DNA of 64,000 nucleotides from Halictus rubicundus (Eukaryota; Arthropoda; Insecta; Hymenoptera; Halictidae): NCBI RefSeq assembly GCF_050948215.1, contig NW_027488645.1:620001-684000 (forward strand). The letters are read 5' to 3'. The position numbers and the translations under genes are program-made. This document shows, one piece after another, positions 29,701 through 45,154 of this stretch (the stretch's first letter is position 1; every line of letters starts with the position of its first letter). A model generated the notes under the pieces. The model made no database searches and was not told the DNA's origin. It was given only the letters and a program-made list of their open reading frames with translations.

Positions 29701-32700
29701 GGATAGGATAGGTTAGAGGATACGATAGGATAGCGGATAGGATAGGATAGAGGATAGAATAGGGCAGAGGATAGGATAGGGTATTTGATAGGATAGAGGA
29801 TAGGATAGGATAGAGGATAGGATAGGATAGAGGATAGAATAGGATAGAGGATAGGATAGACGATAGGATAGGATAGAGGATAGGATAGGATAGAGCATAT
29901 TATAGGATAGAGGATAGGATAGGATAGAGGATAGGATAGGACAGAGGATAGCATAGGATAGAGGATAGGATAGGATAGAGGATAGGATAGGATAGAGGAT
30001 AGGATAGGACAGAGGATAGGATAGGGGATTGGATAGGATAGGATAGAGGATAGGATAGGATAGAAGATAGGATAGGATAGAGGATAGGATAGGGGATTTG
30101 ATAGGATAGAGGATAGGATAGGATAGAAGATAGGATAGGATAGAGGATAGGATAGGATAGAGGATAGGATAGGATAGAGGATAGGATAGGACAGAGGATA
30201 GCATAGGATAGAGGATAGGATAGGATAGAGGATAGGATAGGATAGAGGATAGGATAGGATAGAGCATATTATAGGATAGAGGATAGGATAGGATAGAGGA
30301 TAGGATAGGATAGAGGACTGGATAGAGGATAGAATAGGATAGAAGATAGGATAGGATAGAGGATAGGATAGGATAGAGGATAGTATAGGGGATTTGATAG
30401 GATAGAGGATAGGATAGGATAGAAGATAGTATAGGATAGAGGATTGGATCGGATAGAGGATAGGATAGGATAGAGAATAGGATAGGATAGAGGATAGGAT
30501 AGGATAGAGGATAGGATAGGATAGAGGATAGGATAGGACAGTGGATTTGATAGGATAGAGGATAGGATAGGATACAGGAAAGGATAGGATTGAGGATAGG
30601 ATTGGATACAGGAAAGGATACAATAGAGGATAGGATACGGGATTGTATAGGATAGGATTGAGGATAGGATAGGATAGAGGACAGGATAGGATAGAGGATT
30701 GGATATGATACAGGAAAGGATAGGATTGAGGATAGATGATAGGATAGGATAGAGGATTGGATAGGATAGAGGACTGGATAGAGGATAGAATAGGATAGAA
30801 GATAGGATAGGATAGAGGATAGGATAGGATAGAGGATAGTATAGGGGATTTGATAGGATAGAGGATAGGATAGGATAGAAGATAGTATAGCATAGAGGAT
30901 TGGATCGGATAGAGGATAGGATAGGATAGAGAATAGGATAGGATAGAGGATAGGATAGGATAGAGGATAGGATAGGATAGAGGATAGGATAGGACAGTGG
31001 ATTTGATAGGATAGAGGATAGGATAGGATACAGGAAAGGATAGGATTGAGGATAGGATTGGATACAGGAAAGGATACAATAGAGGATAGGATACGGGATT
31101 GTATAGGATAGGATTGAGGATAGGATAGGATAGAGGACAGGATAGGATAGAGGATTGGATATGATACAGGAAAGGATAGGATTGAGGATAGATGATAGGA
31201 TAGGATAGAGGATTGGATAGGATACAGGATAGGATAGAGGATTGGATAGGATACAGGATAGGATAGGATAGAGGATAGGATAGGGGATTTGATAGGATAG
31301 AGGATAGGATAGGATAGAAGATAGGATAGGATAGAGGATAGGATAGGATAGAGGATAGGATACGATAGAGGATAGGATAGGATAGAGGATTAGATAGGAC
31401 AGAGGATAGGATAGGATACAGGATAGGATAGGGGATTTGATAGGATAGAGGATAGGATAGGATAGAGGATACGAAAGGATAGCGGATAGGATAGGATAGA
31501 GGATAGGATAGGATACAGGATAGGATAGGATAGAGGATAGGATAGGATAGAGGATAGGATGTGATAGAGGATAGGATAGGATAGAGGATTGGATAAGGTA
31601 GATGATAGTATAGGATAGAGGATAGGATAGGATAGAGGATATAATAGGATTGAGGAAAGGCTAGGATAGAGGATAGGATAGGATCGAGGATAGGATAGGA
31701 TAGAGAATAGGATAGGATAGATGATAGGATAGAGGAAAGGATAGGATAGAGGAAAGATTAGGGGATAGGATAGGATAGGGGATACGACAGATGATAGGAT
31801 AGGATTGAGAATAGGATAGGATAGAGGATACGATAGAGTATTGGATAGAGGATAGGATAGGATAGAGAATAGGATAGGATAGAGGATAGGATAGGATAGA
31901 GGATAGGATTGGATAGAGGATAGAATAGAGGATAGGATAGGATAGAGGATCGGATAGAGGATATGATAGGATAGAGGATAGGATAGGATAGAGGATTGGA
32001 TAAGGTAGAGGATAGTATAGGATAGAGGATAGGATAGGATAGAGGATATAATACAATTGAGGAAAGGATAGGATAGAGGATAGGATAGGATAGAGGATAC
32101 GATAGGATAGAGGATAGGATAGGACAGTGGATTTGATAGGATAGAGGATAGGATAGGATACAGGAAAGGATAGGATTGAGGATAGGATTGGATACAGGAA
32201 AGGATACAATAGAGGATAGGATACGGGATTGTATAGGATAGGATTGAGGATAGGATAGGATAGAGGACAGGATAGGATAGAGGATTGGATAGGATAGAGG
32301 ATAGGATAGGATAGAGGATAGGATAGGATAGAGGATAGGATAGGATAGAGGATAGGATAGGATAGAGGATAGGATAGGATAGAGGATAGGATAGGATAGA
32401 GGATAGGATAGGATAGAGGATAGGATAGGATAGGATAGAGGATAGGATAGGATAGAGGATAGGATAGGATAGAGTATAGGATAGGATAGAGGATAGGATA
32501 GGATAGAGGATAGGATAGGATATAGGATAGGATAGGATAGAGGATAGGATAGGATAGAGGTTAGGATAGGATAGAGGATAGGATAGGATAGAGGATAGGA
32601 TAGGATAGAGGATAGGATAGGATAGAGGATAGGATAGGATAGAGTATAGGATAGGATAGAGGATAGGATAGGATAGAGGATAGGATAGGATAGAGGATAG

Positions 32701-35700
32701 GATAGGATAGAGGATAGGATAGGATAGAGGATAGGATAGTATAGAGGATAGGATAGGATAGAGGATAAGATAGGATAGAGGATAGGATAGGATAGTGGAT
32801 AGGATAGGATAGAGGATAGGATACAGGATAGAATAGAGGATAGGATACAGGATAGAATAGAGGATAGAGGATAGGATAGGGGATTGGATAGGATAGAGGA
32901 TAGGATAAGTTAGAGGATAGTATAGGATAGAGAATAGTATAGGGGATTGGATAGGATACAGGATAGGATACGATAGAGGATATGATACGATAGAGGATAG
33001 CGTAGGATAGGGGATATTATAGGATAGAGGATAGGATAATATAGAGTATAGAATAGGATAGAGGATACGGTACAGAATAGGATACATGATTGGATAGGAT
33101 AGGGGATATTATAGGAAAGAGGAAAGGATAGGATAGAGGATGGGATAGGGGACTGGATAGGATAGAGGATAGGATAGGATAGGATAGGATAGAGGATAGG
33201 ATAGGATAGAGGATAGGATAGAGGATAGGATACAGGATAGGATAGGATTGAGGATAGGATAGGATAGAGGATTGGATAGGATAGAGAATAGGATAGGATA
33301 GAGGATAGGATAGGATAGAGGATAGGATAGGATAGAGGATAGGATAGAGGATAGGATAGAGGATAGGATAGAGGATAGGATAGAGGATAGGATAGGATAG
33401 AGGATAGGATAGAATAGAGGATAGGATAGGAGAAAGCATAGGATAGGATAGAGGATAGGATAGAGGATAGGATAGAGGATAGGATAGGATAGAGGATAGG
33501 ATAGAGGATAGGATAGAGGATAGGATAGGATAGAGGATAGGATAGGATAGAGGATAGGATAGGATAGAGGATGGGATAGAGGATAGGATAGGATAGAGGA
33601 TCGGATAGAGGATAGGATAGGATAGAGGATAGGATAGGATGGAGGATTGGATAAGGTAGAGGATAGTATAGGATAGAGGGTAGGATCTGATCGGATAGAA
33701 CATAGGATAGGGGATTGGATAGGATAGAGGATAGGATAGGATAGAGGATAGGATAGGATAGAGGATAGGATAGGGTAGAGGATAGGATAGGATAGAGGAT
33801 AGGATAGGATAGAGGATAGGATAGGATATAGGATAGGATAGGATAGAAGATAGGATAGGATAGAGGATAGGATAGGATAGAGGATAGGATAGGATAGAGG
33901 ATAGGATAGGACAGAGGATAGCATAGGATAGAGGATAGGATAGGATACAGGAAAGGATAGGATTGAGGATAGGATTGGATACAGGAAAGGATACAATAGA
34001 GGATAGGATACGGGATTGTATAGGATAGGATTGAGGATAGGATAGGATAGAGGACAGGATAGGATAGAGGATTGGATATGATACAGGAAAGGATAGGATT
34101 GAGGATAGATGATAGGATAGGATAGAGGATTGGATAGGATACAGGATAGGATAGAGGATTGGATAGGATACAGGATAGGATAGGATAGAGGATAGGATAG
34201 GATAGAGGATTGGATAGGATACATAATAGGATAGAGGATTGGATAGGATACAGGATAGGATAGGATAGAGGATAGGATAGGATAGAGGATAGGATAGGAT
34301 AGAGCATATTATAGGATAGAGGATAGGATAGGATAGAGGATAGGATAGGATAGAGGACTGGATAGAGGATAGAATAGGATAGAAGATAGGATAGGATAGA
34401 GGATAGGATAGGATAGGATAGAGGATAGGATAGGATAGAGGATAGGATAGGATAGAGGATAGGATAGGCGATAGGATAGGATAGAGGATAGGATAGGACA
34501 GAGGATAGGATAGGATAGAGGATAGGATAGGGGATTTGATAGGAAAGGATAGAGGATAGGATAGGATAGAGGACAGGATAGGATAGAGGATAGGATAGGA
34601 TAGAGGATAGGATAGGATAGAGGATAGAATAGGATAGAGGATGGGATAGGACAGAGGATAGGATAGGGGATTTGATAGGATAGAGGATAGGATAGGATAG
34701 AAGATAGGACAGGATAGAGGATAGGATAGGATAGAGGATAGGATAGGATACAGGATAGGATAGGATAGGGGATAGGATAGGATACAGGAAAGGATAGGAT
34801 TGAGGATAGGATTGGATACAGGATAGGATAGAATAGAGGATAGGATACGGGATTGTATAGGATAGGATAGATGATAGGATAGGATAGAGGATTGGATAGG
34901 ATACAGGATAGGATAGAGGATTGGATAGGATACAGGATAGGATAGGATAGAGGATAGGATAGGATAGAGGATTGGATAGGATACAGGATAGGATAGGATA
35001 GAGGATAGGATAGGGGATTTGATAGGATAGAGGATAGGATAGGATAGAAGATAGGATAGGATAGAGGATAGGATAGGATAGAGGATAGGATACGATAGAG
35101 GATAGGATAGGATAGAGGATTAGATAGGACAGAGGATAGGATAGGATACAGGATAGGATAGGGGATTTGATAGGATAGAGGATAGGATAGGATAGAGGAT
35201 ACGAAAGGATAGCGGATAGGATAGGATAGAGGATAGGATAGGATACAGGATAGGATAGGATAGAGGATAGGATAGGATAGAGGATAGGATGTGATAGAGG
35301 ATAGGATAGGATAGAGGATTGGATAAGGTAGAGGATAGTATAGGATAGAGGATAGGATAGGATAGAGGATATAATAGGATTGAGGAAACGCTAGGATAGA
35401 GGATAGGATAGGATCGAGGATAGGATAGGATAGAGAATAGGATAGGATAGATGATAGGATAGAGGAAAGGATAGGATAGAGGAAAGATTAGGGGATAGGA
35501 TAGGATAGGGGATACGACAGATGATAGGATAGGATTGAGAATAGGATAGGATAGAGGATACGATAGAGTATTGGATAGAGGATAGGATAGGATAGAGAAT
35601 AGGATAGGATAGAGGATAGGATAGGATAGAGGATAGGATTGGATAGAGGATAGAATAGAGGATAGGATAGGATAGAGGATCGGATAGAGGATATGATAGG

Positions 35701-36051
35701 ATAGAGGATAGGATAGGATAGAGGATTGGATAAGGTAGAGGATAGTATAGGATAGAGGATAGGATAGGATAGAGGATATAATACAATTGAGGAAAGGATA
35801 GGATAGAGGATAGGATAGGATAGAGGATAGGATAGGATAGAGGATAGGATAGGACAGTGGATTTGATAGGATAGAGGATAGGATAGGATACAGGAAAGGA
35901 TAGGATTGAGGATAGGATTGGATACAGGAAAGGATACAATAGAGGATAGGATACGGGATTGTATAGGATAGGATTGAGGATAGGATAGGATAGAGGACAG
36001 GATAGGATAGAGGATTGGATATGATACAGGAAAGGATAGGATTGAGGATAG
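26773..36051. repeat. Large segmental duplication, copy 2 (9.28 kb)
   Basis: Near-identical copy of 16,110-25,388. Together with the preceding 25,389-26,772 it defines a period of 10,663 bp, much larger than the neighbouring 0.8-3 kb modules. Confidence 0.9.
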
Positions 36052-39000
36052 GATAGAGGATAGGATAGAGGATAGGATAGGATAGAGGATAGGATAGGAT
36101 AGAGGATAGGATAGGATAGAGGATGGGATAGAGGATAGGATAGGATAGAGGATCGGATAGAGGATAGGATAGGATAGAGGATAGGATAGGATGGAGGATT
36201 GGATAAGGTAGAGGATAGTATAGGATAGAGGGTAGGATCTGATCGGATAGAACATAGGATAGGGGATTGGATAGGATAGAGGATAGGATAGGATAGAGGA
36301 TAGGATAGGATAGAGGATAGGATAGGGTAGAGGATAGGATAGGATAGAGGATAGGATAGGATAGAGGATAGGATAGGATATAGGATAGGATAGGATAGAA
36401 GATAGGATAGGATAGAGGATAGGATAGGATAGAGGATAGGATAGGATAGAGGATAGGATAGGACAGAGGATAGCATAGGATAGAGGATAGGATAGGATAC
36501 AGGAAAGGATAGGATTGAGGATAGGATTGGATACAGGAAAGGATACAATAGAGGATAGGATACGGGATTGTATAGGATAGGATTGAGGATAGGATAGGAT
36601 AGAGGACAGGATAGGATAGAGGATTGGATATGATACAGGAAAGGATAGGATTGAGGATAGATGATAGGATAGGATAGAGGATTGGATAGGATACAGGATA
36701 GGATAGAGGATTGGATAGGATACAGGATAGGATAGGATAGAGGATAGGATAGGATAGAGGATTGGATAGGATACATAATAGGATAGAGGATTGGATAGGA
36801 TACAGGATAGGATAGGATAGAGGATAGGATAGGATAGAGGATAGGATAGGATAGAGCATATTATAGGATAGAGGATAGGATAGGATAGAGGATAGGATAG
36901 GATAGAGGACTGGATAGAGGATAGAATAGGATAGAAGATAGGATAGGATAGAGGATAGGATAGGATAGGATAGAGGATAGGATAGGATAGAGGATAGGAT
37001 AGGATAGAGGATAGGATAGGCGATAGGATAGGATAGAGGATAGGATAGGACAGAGGATAGGATAGGATAGAGGATAGGATAGGGGATTTGATAGGAAAGG
37101 ATAGAGGATAGGATAGGATAGAGGACAGGATAGGATAGAGGATAGGATAGGATAGAGGATAGGATAGGATAGAGGATAGAATAGGATAGAGGATGGGATA
37201 GGACAGAGGATAGGATAGGGGATTTGATAGGATAGAGGATAGGATAGGATAGAAGATAGGACAGGATAGAGGATAGGATAGGATAGAGGATAGGATAGGA
37301 TACAGGATAGGATAGGATAGGGGATAGGATAGGATACAGGAAAGGATAGGATTGAGGATAGGATTGGATACAGGATAGGATAGAATAGAGGATAGGATAC
37401 GGGATTGTATAGGATAGGATAGATGATAGGATAGGATAGAGGATTGGATAGGATACAGGATAGGATAGAGGATTGGATAGGATACAGGATAGGATAGGAT
37501 AGAGGATAGGATAGGATAGAGGATTGGATAGGATACAGGATAGGATAGGATAGAGGATAGGATAGGGGATTTGATAGGATAGAGGATAGGATAGGATAGA
37601 AGATAGGATAGGATAGAGGATAGGATAGGATAGAGGATAGGATACGATAGAGGATAGGATAGGATAGAGGATTAGATAGGACAGAGGATAGGATAGGATA
37701 CAGGATAGGATAGGGGATTTGATAGGATAGAGGATAGGATAGGATAGAGGATACGAAAGGATAGCGGATAGGATAGGATAGAGGATAGGATAGGATACAG
37801 GATAGGATAGGATAGAGGATAGGATAGGATAGAGGATAGGATGTGATAGAGGATAGGATAGGATAGAGGATTGGATAAGGTAGAGGATAGTATAGGATAG
37901 AGGATAGGATAGGATAGAGGATATAATAGGATTGAGGAAACGCTAGGATAGAGGATAGGATAGGATCGAGGATAGGATAGGATAGAGAATAGGATAGGAT
38001 AGATGATAGGATAGAGGAAAGGATAGGATAGAGGAAAGATTAGGGGATAGGATAGGATAGGGGATACGACAGATGATAGGATAGGATTGAGAATAGGATA
38101 GGATAGAGGATACGATAGAGTATTGGATAGAGGATAGGATAGGATAGAGAATAGGATAGGATAGAGGATAGGATAGGATAGAGGATAGGATTGGATAGAG
38201 GATAGAATAGAGGATAGGATAGGATAGAGGATCGGATAGAGGATATGATAGGATAGAGGATAGGATAGGATAGAGGATTGGATAAGGTAGAGGATAGTAT
38301 AGGATAGAGGATAGGATAGGATAGAGGATATAATACAATTGAGGAAAGGATAGGATAGAGGATAGGATAGGATAGAGGATAGGATAGGATAGAGGATAGG
38401 ATAGGACAGTGGATTTGATAGGATAGAGGATAGGATAGGATACAGGAAAGGATAGGATTGAGGATAGGATTGGATACAGGAAAGGATACAATAGAGGATA
38501 GGATACGGGATTGTATAGGATAGGATTGAGGATAGGATAGGATAGAGGACAGGATAGGATAGAGGATTGGATATGATACAGGAAAGGATAGGATTGAGGA
38601 TAGATGATAGGATAGGATAGAGGATTGGATAGGATACAGGATAGGATAGAGGATTGGATAGGATACAGGATAGGATAGTATAGAGGATAGGATAGGATAG
38701 AGGATTGGATAGGATACAGGATAGGATAGGATAGAGGATAGGATAGGGGATTTGATAGGATAGAGGATAGGATAGGATAGAAGATAGGATAGGATAGAGG
38801 ATAGGATAGGATAGAGGATAGGATACGATAGAGGATAGGATAGGATAGAGGATTAGATAGGACAGAGGATAGGATAGGATACAGGATAGGATAGGGGATT
38901 TGATAGGATAGAGGATAGGATAGGATAGAGGATACGAAAGGATAGCGGATAGGATAGGATAGAGGATAGGATAGGATACAGGATAGGATAGGATAGAGGA

Positions 39001-39985
39001 TAGGATAGGATAGAGGATAGGATGTGATAGAGGATAGGATAGGATAGAGGATTGGATAAGGTAGAGGATAGTATAGGATAGAGGATAGGATAGGATAGAG
39101 GATATAATAGGATTGAGGAAAGGCTAGGATAGAGGATAGGATAGGATCGAGGATAGGATAGGATAGAGAATAGGATAGGATAGATGATAGGATAGAGGAA
39201 AGGATAGGATAGAGGAAAGATTAGGGGATAGGATAGGATAGGGGATACGACAGATGATAGGATAGGATTGAGAATAGGATAGGATAGAGGATACGATAGA
39301 GTATTGGATAGAGGATAGGATAGGATAGAGAATAGGATAGGATAGAGGATAGGATAGGATAGAGGATAGGATTGGATAGAGGATAGAATAGAGGATAGGA
39401 TAGGATAGAGGATCGGATAGAGGATATGATAGGATAGAGGATAGGATAGGATAGAGGATTGGATAAGGTAGAGGATAGTATAGGATAGAGGATAGGATAG
39501 GATAGAGGATATAATACAATTGAGGAAAGGATAGGATAGAGGATAGGATAGGATCGAGGATAGGATAGGATAGAGGATAGGATAGGATAGAGGATAGGAT
39601 ATGATAGAGGATAGGATAGGATAGAAAATAGGATAGGACAGAGGATAGTATAAGATAGAGTATAGGATAGGATTGAGGATAGGATAGGATAGAGGAAAGG
39701 ATAGGACAGAGGGTAGGATAGGATAGAGGATGGGCTAGGATAGAGGATACGATAGGATAAAGGATAGGATAAAGGATAGGATAAAGGATAGGATAGGATA
39801 GAGGATAGGATAGGATAGAGGATAGGATAGAGGATAGGATACAGGATAGGATAGGATTGAGGATAGGATAGGATAGAGGATTGGATAGGATAGAGAATAG
39901 GATAGGATAGAGGATAGTATAGGATAGAGGATAGGATAGGATAGAGGATAGGATAGAGGATAGGATAGAGGATAGGATAGAGGAT
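36052..39985. repeat. Replay of 22,837-26,770 after a backward jump
   Basis: At 36,051 the sequence stops following 25,388 and continues as a copy of 22,837 onward at a constant offset of 13,215. Markers include ggaaacgctagg (37,937 and 24,722) and gatatgatagagg (39,599 and 26,384). One base difference was seen at 39,918 versus 26,703. The join lies in a shared ggataggata. Confidence 0.88.
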
Positions 39986-40249
39986 AGGATAGAGGATAGG
40001 ATAGGATAGAGGATAGGATAGAATAGAGGATAGGATAGGATAGAGGATAGGATAGGATAGAGGATAGGATAGGATAGAGGATAGGATAGGATAGAGGATG
40101 GGATAGAGGATAGGATAGGATAGAGGATCGGATAGAGGATAGGATAGGATAGAGGATAGGATAGGATGGAGGATTGGATAAGGTAGAGGATAGTATAGGA
40201 TAGAGGGTAGGATCTGATCGGATAGAACATAGGATAGGGGATTGGATAG

Positions 40250-42417
40250 GATAGAGGATAGGATAGGATAGAGGATAGGATAGGATAGAGGATAGGATAG
40301 GATAGAGGATAGGATAGGATAGAGGATAGGATAGGATAGAGGATAGGATAGGATAGAGGATAGGATAGGATAGAGGATAGGATAGGATAGAGGATAGGAT
40401 AGGATAGGATAGAGGATAGGATAGGATAGAGGATAGGATAGGATAGAGTATAGGATAGGATAGAGGATAGGATAGGATAGAGGATAGGATAGGATATAGG
40501 ATAGGATAGGATAGAGGATAGGATAGGATAGAGGTTAGGATAGGATAGAGGATAGGATAGGATAGAGGATAGGATAGGATAGAGGATAGGATAGGATAGA
40601 GGATAGGATAGGATAGAGTATAGGATAGGATAGAGGATAGGATAGGATAGAGGATAGGATAGGATAGAGGATAGGATAGGATAGAGGATAGGATAGGATA
40701 GAGGATAGGATAGTATAGAGGATAGGATAGGATAGAGGATAAGATAGGATAGAGGATAGGATAGGATAGTGGATAGGATAGGATAGAGGATAGGATACAG
40801 GATAGAATAGAGGATAGGATACAGGATAGAATAGAGGATAGAGGATAGGATAGGGGATTGGATAGGATAGAGGATAGGATAAGTTAGAGGATAGTATAGG
40901 ATAGAGAATAGTATAGGGGATTGGATAGGATACAGGATAGGATACGATAGAGGATATGATACGATAGAGGATAGCGTAGGATAGGGGATATTATAGGATA
41001 GAGGATAGGATAATATAGAGTATAGAATAGGATAGAGGATACGGTACAGAATAGGATACATGATTGGATAGGATAGGGGATATTATAGGAAAGAGGAAAG
41101 GATAGGATAGAGGATGGGATAGGGGACTGGATAGGATAGAGGATAGGATAGGATAGGATAGGATAGAGGATAGGATAGGATAGAGGATAGGATAGAGGAT
41201 AGGATACAGGATAGGATAGGATTGAGGATAGGATAGGATAGAGGATTGGATAGGATAGAGAATAGGATAGGATAGAGGATAGGATAGGATAGAGGATAGG
41301 ATAGGATAGAGGATAGGATAGAGGATAGGATAGAGGATAGGATAGAGGATAGGATAGAGGATAGGATAGGATAGAGGATAGGATAGAATAGAGGATAGGA
41401 TAGGAGAAAGCATAGGATAGGATAGAGGATAGGATAGAGGATAGGATAGAGGATAGGATAGGATAGAGGATAGGATAGAGGATAGGATAGAGGATAGGAT
41501 AGGATAGAGGATAGGATAGGATAGAGGATAGGATAGGATAGAGGATGGGATAGAGGATAGGATAGGATAGAGGATCGGATAGAGGATAGGATAGGATAGA
41601 GGATAGGATAGGATGGAGGATTGGATAAGGTAGAGGATAGTATAGGATAGAGGGTAGGATCTGATCGGATAGAACATAGGATAGGGGATTGGATAGGATA
41701 GAGGATAGGATAGGATAGAGGATAGGATAGGATAGAGGATAGGATAGGGTAGAGGATAGGATAGGATAGAGGATAGGATAGGATAGAGGATAGGATAGGA
41801 TATAGGATAGGATAGGATAGAAGATAGGATAGGATAGAGGATAGGATAGGATAGAGGATAGGATAGGATAGAGGATAGGATAGGACAGAGGATAGCATAG
41901 GATAGAGGATAGGATAGGATACAGGAAAGGATAGGATTGAGGATAGGATTGGATACAGGAAAGGATACAATAGAGGATAGGATACGGGATTGTATAGGAT
42001 AGGATTGAGGATAGGATAGGATAGAGGACAGGATAGGATAGAGGATTGGATATGATACAGGAAAGGATAGGATTGAGGATAGATGATAGGATAGGATAGA
42101 GGATTGGATAGGATACAGGATAGGATAGAGGATTGGATAGGATACAGGATAGGATAGGATAGAGGATAGGATAGGATAGAGGATTGGATAGGATACATAA
42201 TAGGATAGAGGATTGGATAGGATACAGGATAGGATAGGATAGAGGATAGGATAGGATAGAGGATAGGATAGGATAGAGCATATTATAGGATAGAGGATAG
42301 GATAGGATAGAGGATAGGATAGGATAGAGGACTGGATAGAGGATAGAATAGGATAGAAGATAGGATAGGATAGAGGATAGGATAGGATAGGATAGAGGAT
42401 AGGATAGGATAGAGGAT
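40250..42417. repeat. Replay of 21,613-23,780
   Basis: Collinear at offset 18,637, including the gaggttagg variant near 40,531 and the acggtacag landmark (cat at 41,059-41,061 and 22,422-22,424). After 42,417 a piece with gacacagg intervenes, and the alignment resumes at offset 18,734 (aggcgatagg at 42,540 and 23,806), so about 97 bp were inserted. 39,986-40,249 resembles 22,870-23,050. Confidence 0.82.
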
Positions 42418-45154
42418 TGGATAGGACACAGGATAGGATAGAATAGAGAATAGGATAGGGGATTTGATAGCATAGAGGATAGGATAGGATAGAAGATAGG
42501 ATAGGATAGAGGATAGGATAGGATAGAGGATAGGATAGGCGATAGGATAGGATAGAGGATAGGATAGGACAGAGGATAGGATAGGATAGAGGATAGGATA
42601 GGGGATTTGATAGGAAAGGATAGAGGATAGGATAGGATAGAGGACAGGATAGGATAGAGGATAGGATAGGATAGAGGATAGGATAGGATAGAAGATAGGA
42701 TAGGATAGAGGATAGGATAGGATAGAGGATTGGATAGGATACAGGATAGGATAGGATAGAGGATAGGATAGGGGATTTGATAGGATAGAGGATAGGATAG
42801 GATAGAAGATAGGATAGGATAGAGGATAAGATAGGATAGAGGATAGGATACGATAGAGGATAGGATAGGATAGAGGATTAGATAGGACAGAGGATAGGAT
42901 AGGATAGAGGATAGGATAGGGGATTTGATAGGATAGAGGATAGGATAGGATAGAGGATACGATAGGATAGAGGATTGGATAGGATACAGGATAGGATAGA
43001 ATAGAGAATAGGATAGGGTATTTGATAGGATAGAGGATAGGATAAGATAGAGGATAGGATAGGATAGAGGATAGGATAGGATAGAGCATATTATAGGATA
43101 GAGGATAGGATAGGATAGAGGATAGGATAGGACAGAGGATAGCATAGGATAGAGGATAGGATAGGATAGAGGATAGGATAGGATAGAGGATAGGATAGGA
43201 CAGAGGATAGGATAGGGGATTGGATAGGATAGGATAGAGGATAGGATAGGATAGAAGATAGGATAGGATAGAGGATAGGATAGGGGATTTGATAGGATAG
43301 ACGATAGGATAGGATAGAAGATAGGATAGGATAGAGGATAGGATAGGATAGAGGATAGGATAGGATAGAGGATAGGATAGGACAGAGGATAGCATAGGAT
43401 AGAGGATAGGATAGGATAGAGGATAGGATAGGATAGAGCATATTATAGGATAGAGGATAGGATAGGATAGAGGATAGGATAGGATAGAGGATAGGATAGG
43501 ATAGAGGATAGGATAGGACAGAGGATAGCATAGGATAGAGGATAGGATAGGATAGAGGATAGGATAGGATAGAGCATATTATAGGATAGAGGATAGGATA
43601 GGATAGAGGATAGGATAGGATAGAGGATAGGATAGGATAGAGGATAGGATAGGATAGAGGACTGGATAGAGGATAGAATAGGATAGAAGATAGGATAGGA
43701 TAGAGGATAGGATAGGATAGAGGATAGTATAGGGGATTTGATAGGATAGAGGATAGGATAGGATAGAAGATAGTATAGGATAGAGGATTGGATCGGATAG
43801 AGGATAGGATAGGATAGAGAATAGGATAGGACAGAGGATAGGATAGGATAGAAGATAGGATAGGATAGAGGATAGGATAGGATAGAGGATAGGATAGGAT
43901 AGGATAGAGGATAGGATAGGATAGAGGATAGGATAGGACAGTGGATTTGATAGGATAGAGGATAGGATAGGATACAGGAAAGGATAGGATTGAGGATAGG
44001 ATTGGATACAGGAAAGGATACAATAGAGGATAGGATACGGGATTGTATAGGATAGGATTGAGGATAGGATAGGATAGAGGACAGGATAGGATAGAGGATT
44101 GGATATGATACAGGAAAGGATAGGATTGAGGATAGATGATAGGATAGGATAGAGGATTGGATAGGATACAGGATAGGATAGAGGATTGGATAGGATACAG
44201 GATAGGATAGGATAGAGGATAGGATAGGATAGAGGATTGGATAGGATACAGAATAGGATAGGATAGAGGATAGGATAGGGGATTTGATAGGATAGAGGAT
44301 AGGATAGGATAGAAGATAGGATAGGATAGAGGATAGGATAGGATAGAGGATAGGATACCATAGAGGATAGGATAGGATAGAGGATTAGCTAGGACAGAGG
44401 ATAGGATAGGATAGAGGATAGGATAGAGGATTTGATAGGATAGAGGATAGGATAGGATAGGGGATACGAAAGGATAGCGGATAGGATAGGATAGAGGATA
44501 GAATAGGGCAGAGGATAGGATAGGGTATTTGATAGGATAGAGGATAGGATAGGATAGAGGATAGGATAGGATAGAGGATAGGATAGGATAGAGGATAGGA
44601 TAGGATAGAGGATAGGATGTGATAGAGGATAGGATAGGATAGAGGATTGGATAAGGTAGAGGATAGTATAGGATAGAGGATAGGATAGGATAGAGGATAT
44701 AATAGGATTGAGGAAAGGATAGGATAGAGGATAGGATAGGATCGATGATAGGATAGGATAGAGAATAGGATAGGATAGATGATAGGATAGAGGAAAGGAT
44801 AGGATAAAGGAAAGATTAGGGGATAGGATAGGATAGGGGATACGACAGATGATAGGATATGATTGAGAATAGGATAGGATAGAGGATACGATAGAGTATT
44901 GGATAGAGGATAGGATAGGATAGAGAATAGGATAGGATAGAGGATAGGATAGGATAGAGGATAGGATTGGATAGAGGATAGAATAGAGGATAGGATAGGA
45001 TAGAGGATCGGATAGAGGATATGATAGGATAGAGGATAGGATAGGATAGAGGATTTGATAAGGTAGAGGATAGTATAGGATAGAGGATAGGATAGGATAG
45101 AGGATATAATACAATTGAGGAAAGGATAGGATAGAGGATAGGATAGGATCGAGG
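42418..45154. repeat. Mosaic of left-block modules
   Basis: Contains pieces seen elsewhere: gacacagg (like 7,945 and 10,111), three gcatattatagg markers (about 43,086, 43,438 and 43,574), a 43.6-44.4 kb piece resembling 19.6-20.6 kb, and a 44.4-45.15 kb piece resembling 25.7-26.3 kb. I could not resolve a single long collinear partner. Confidence 0.6.
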
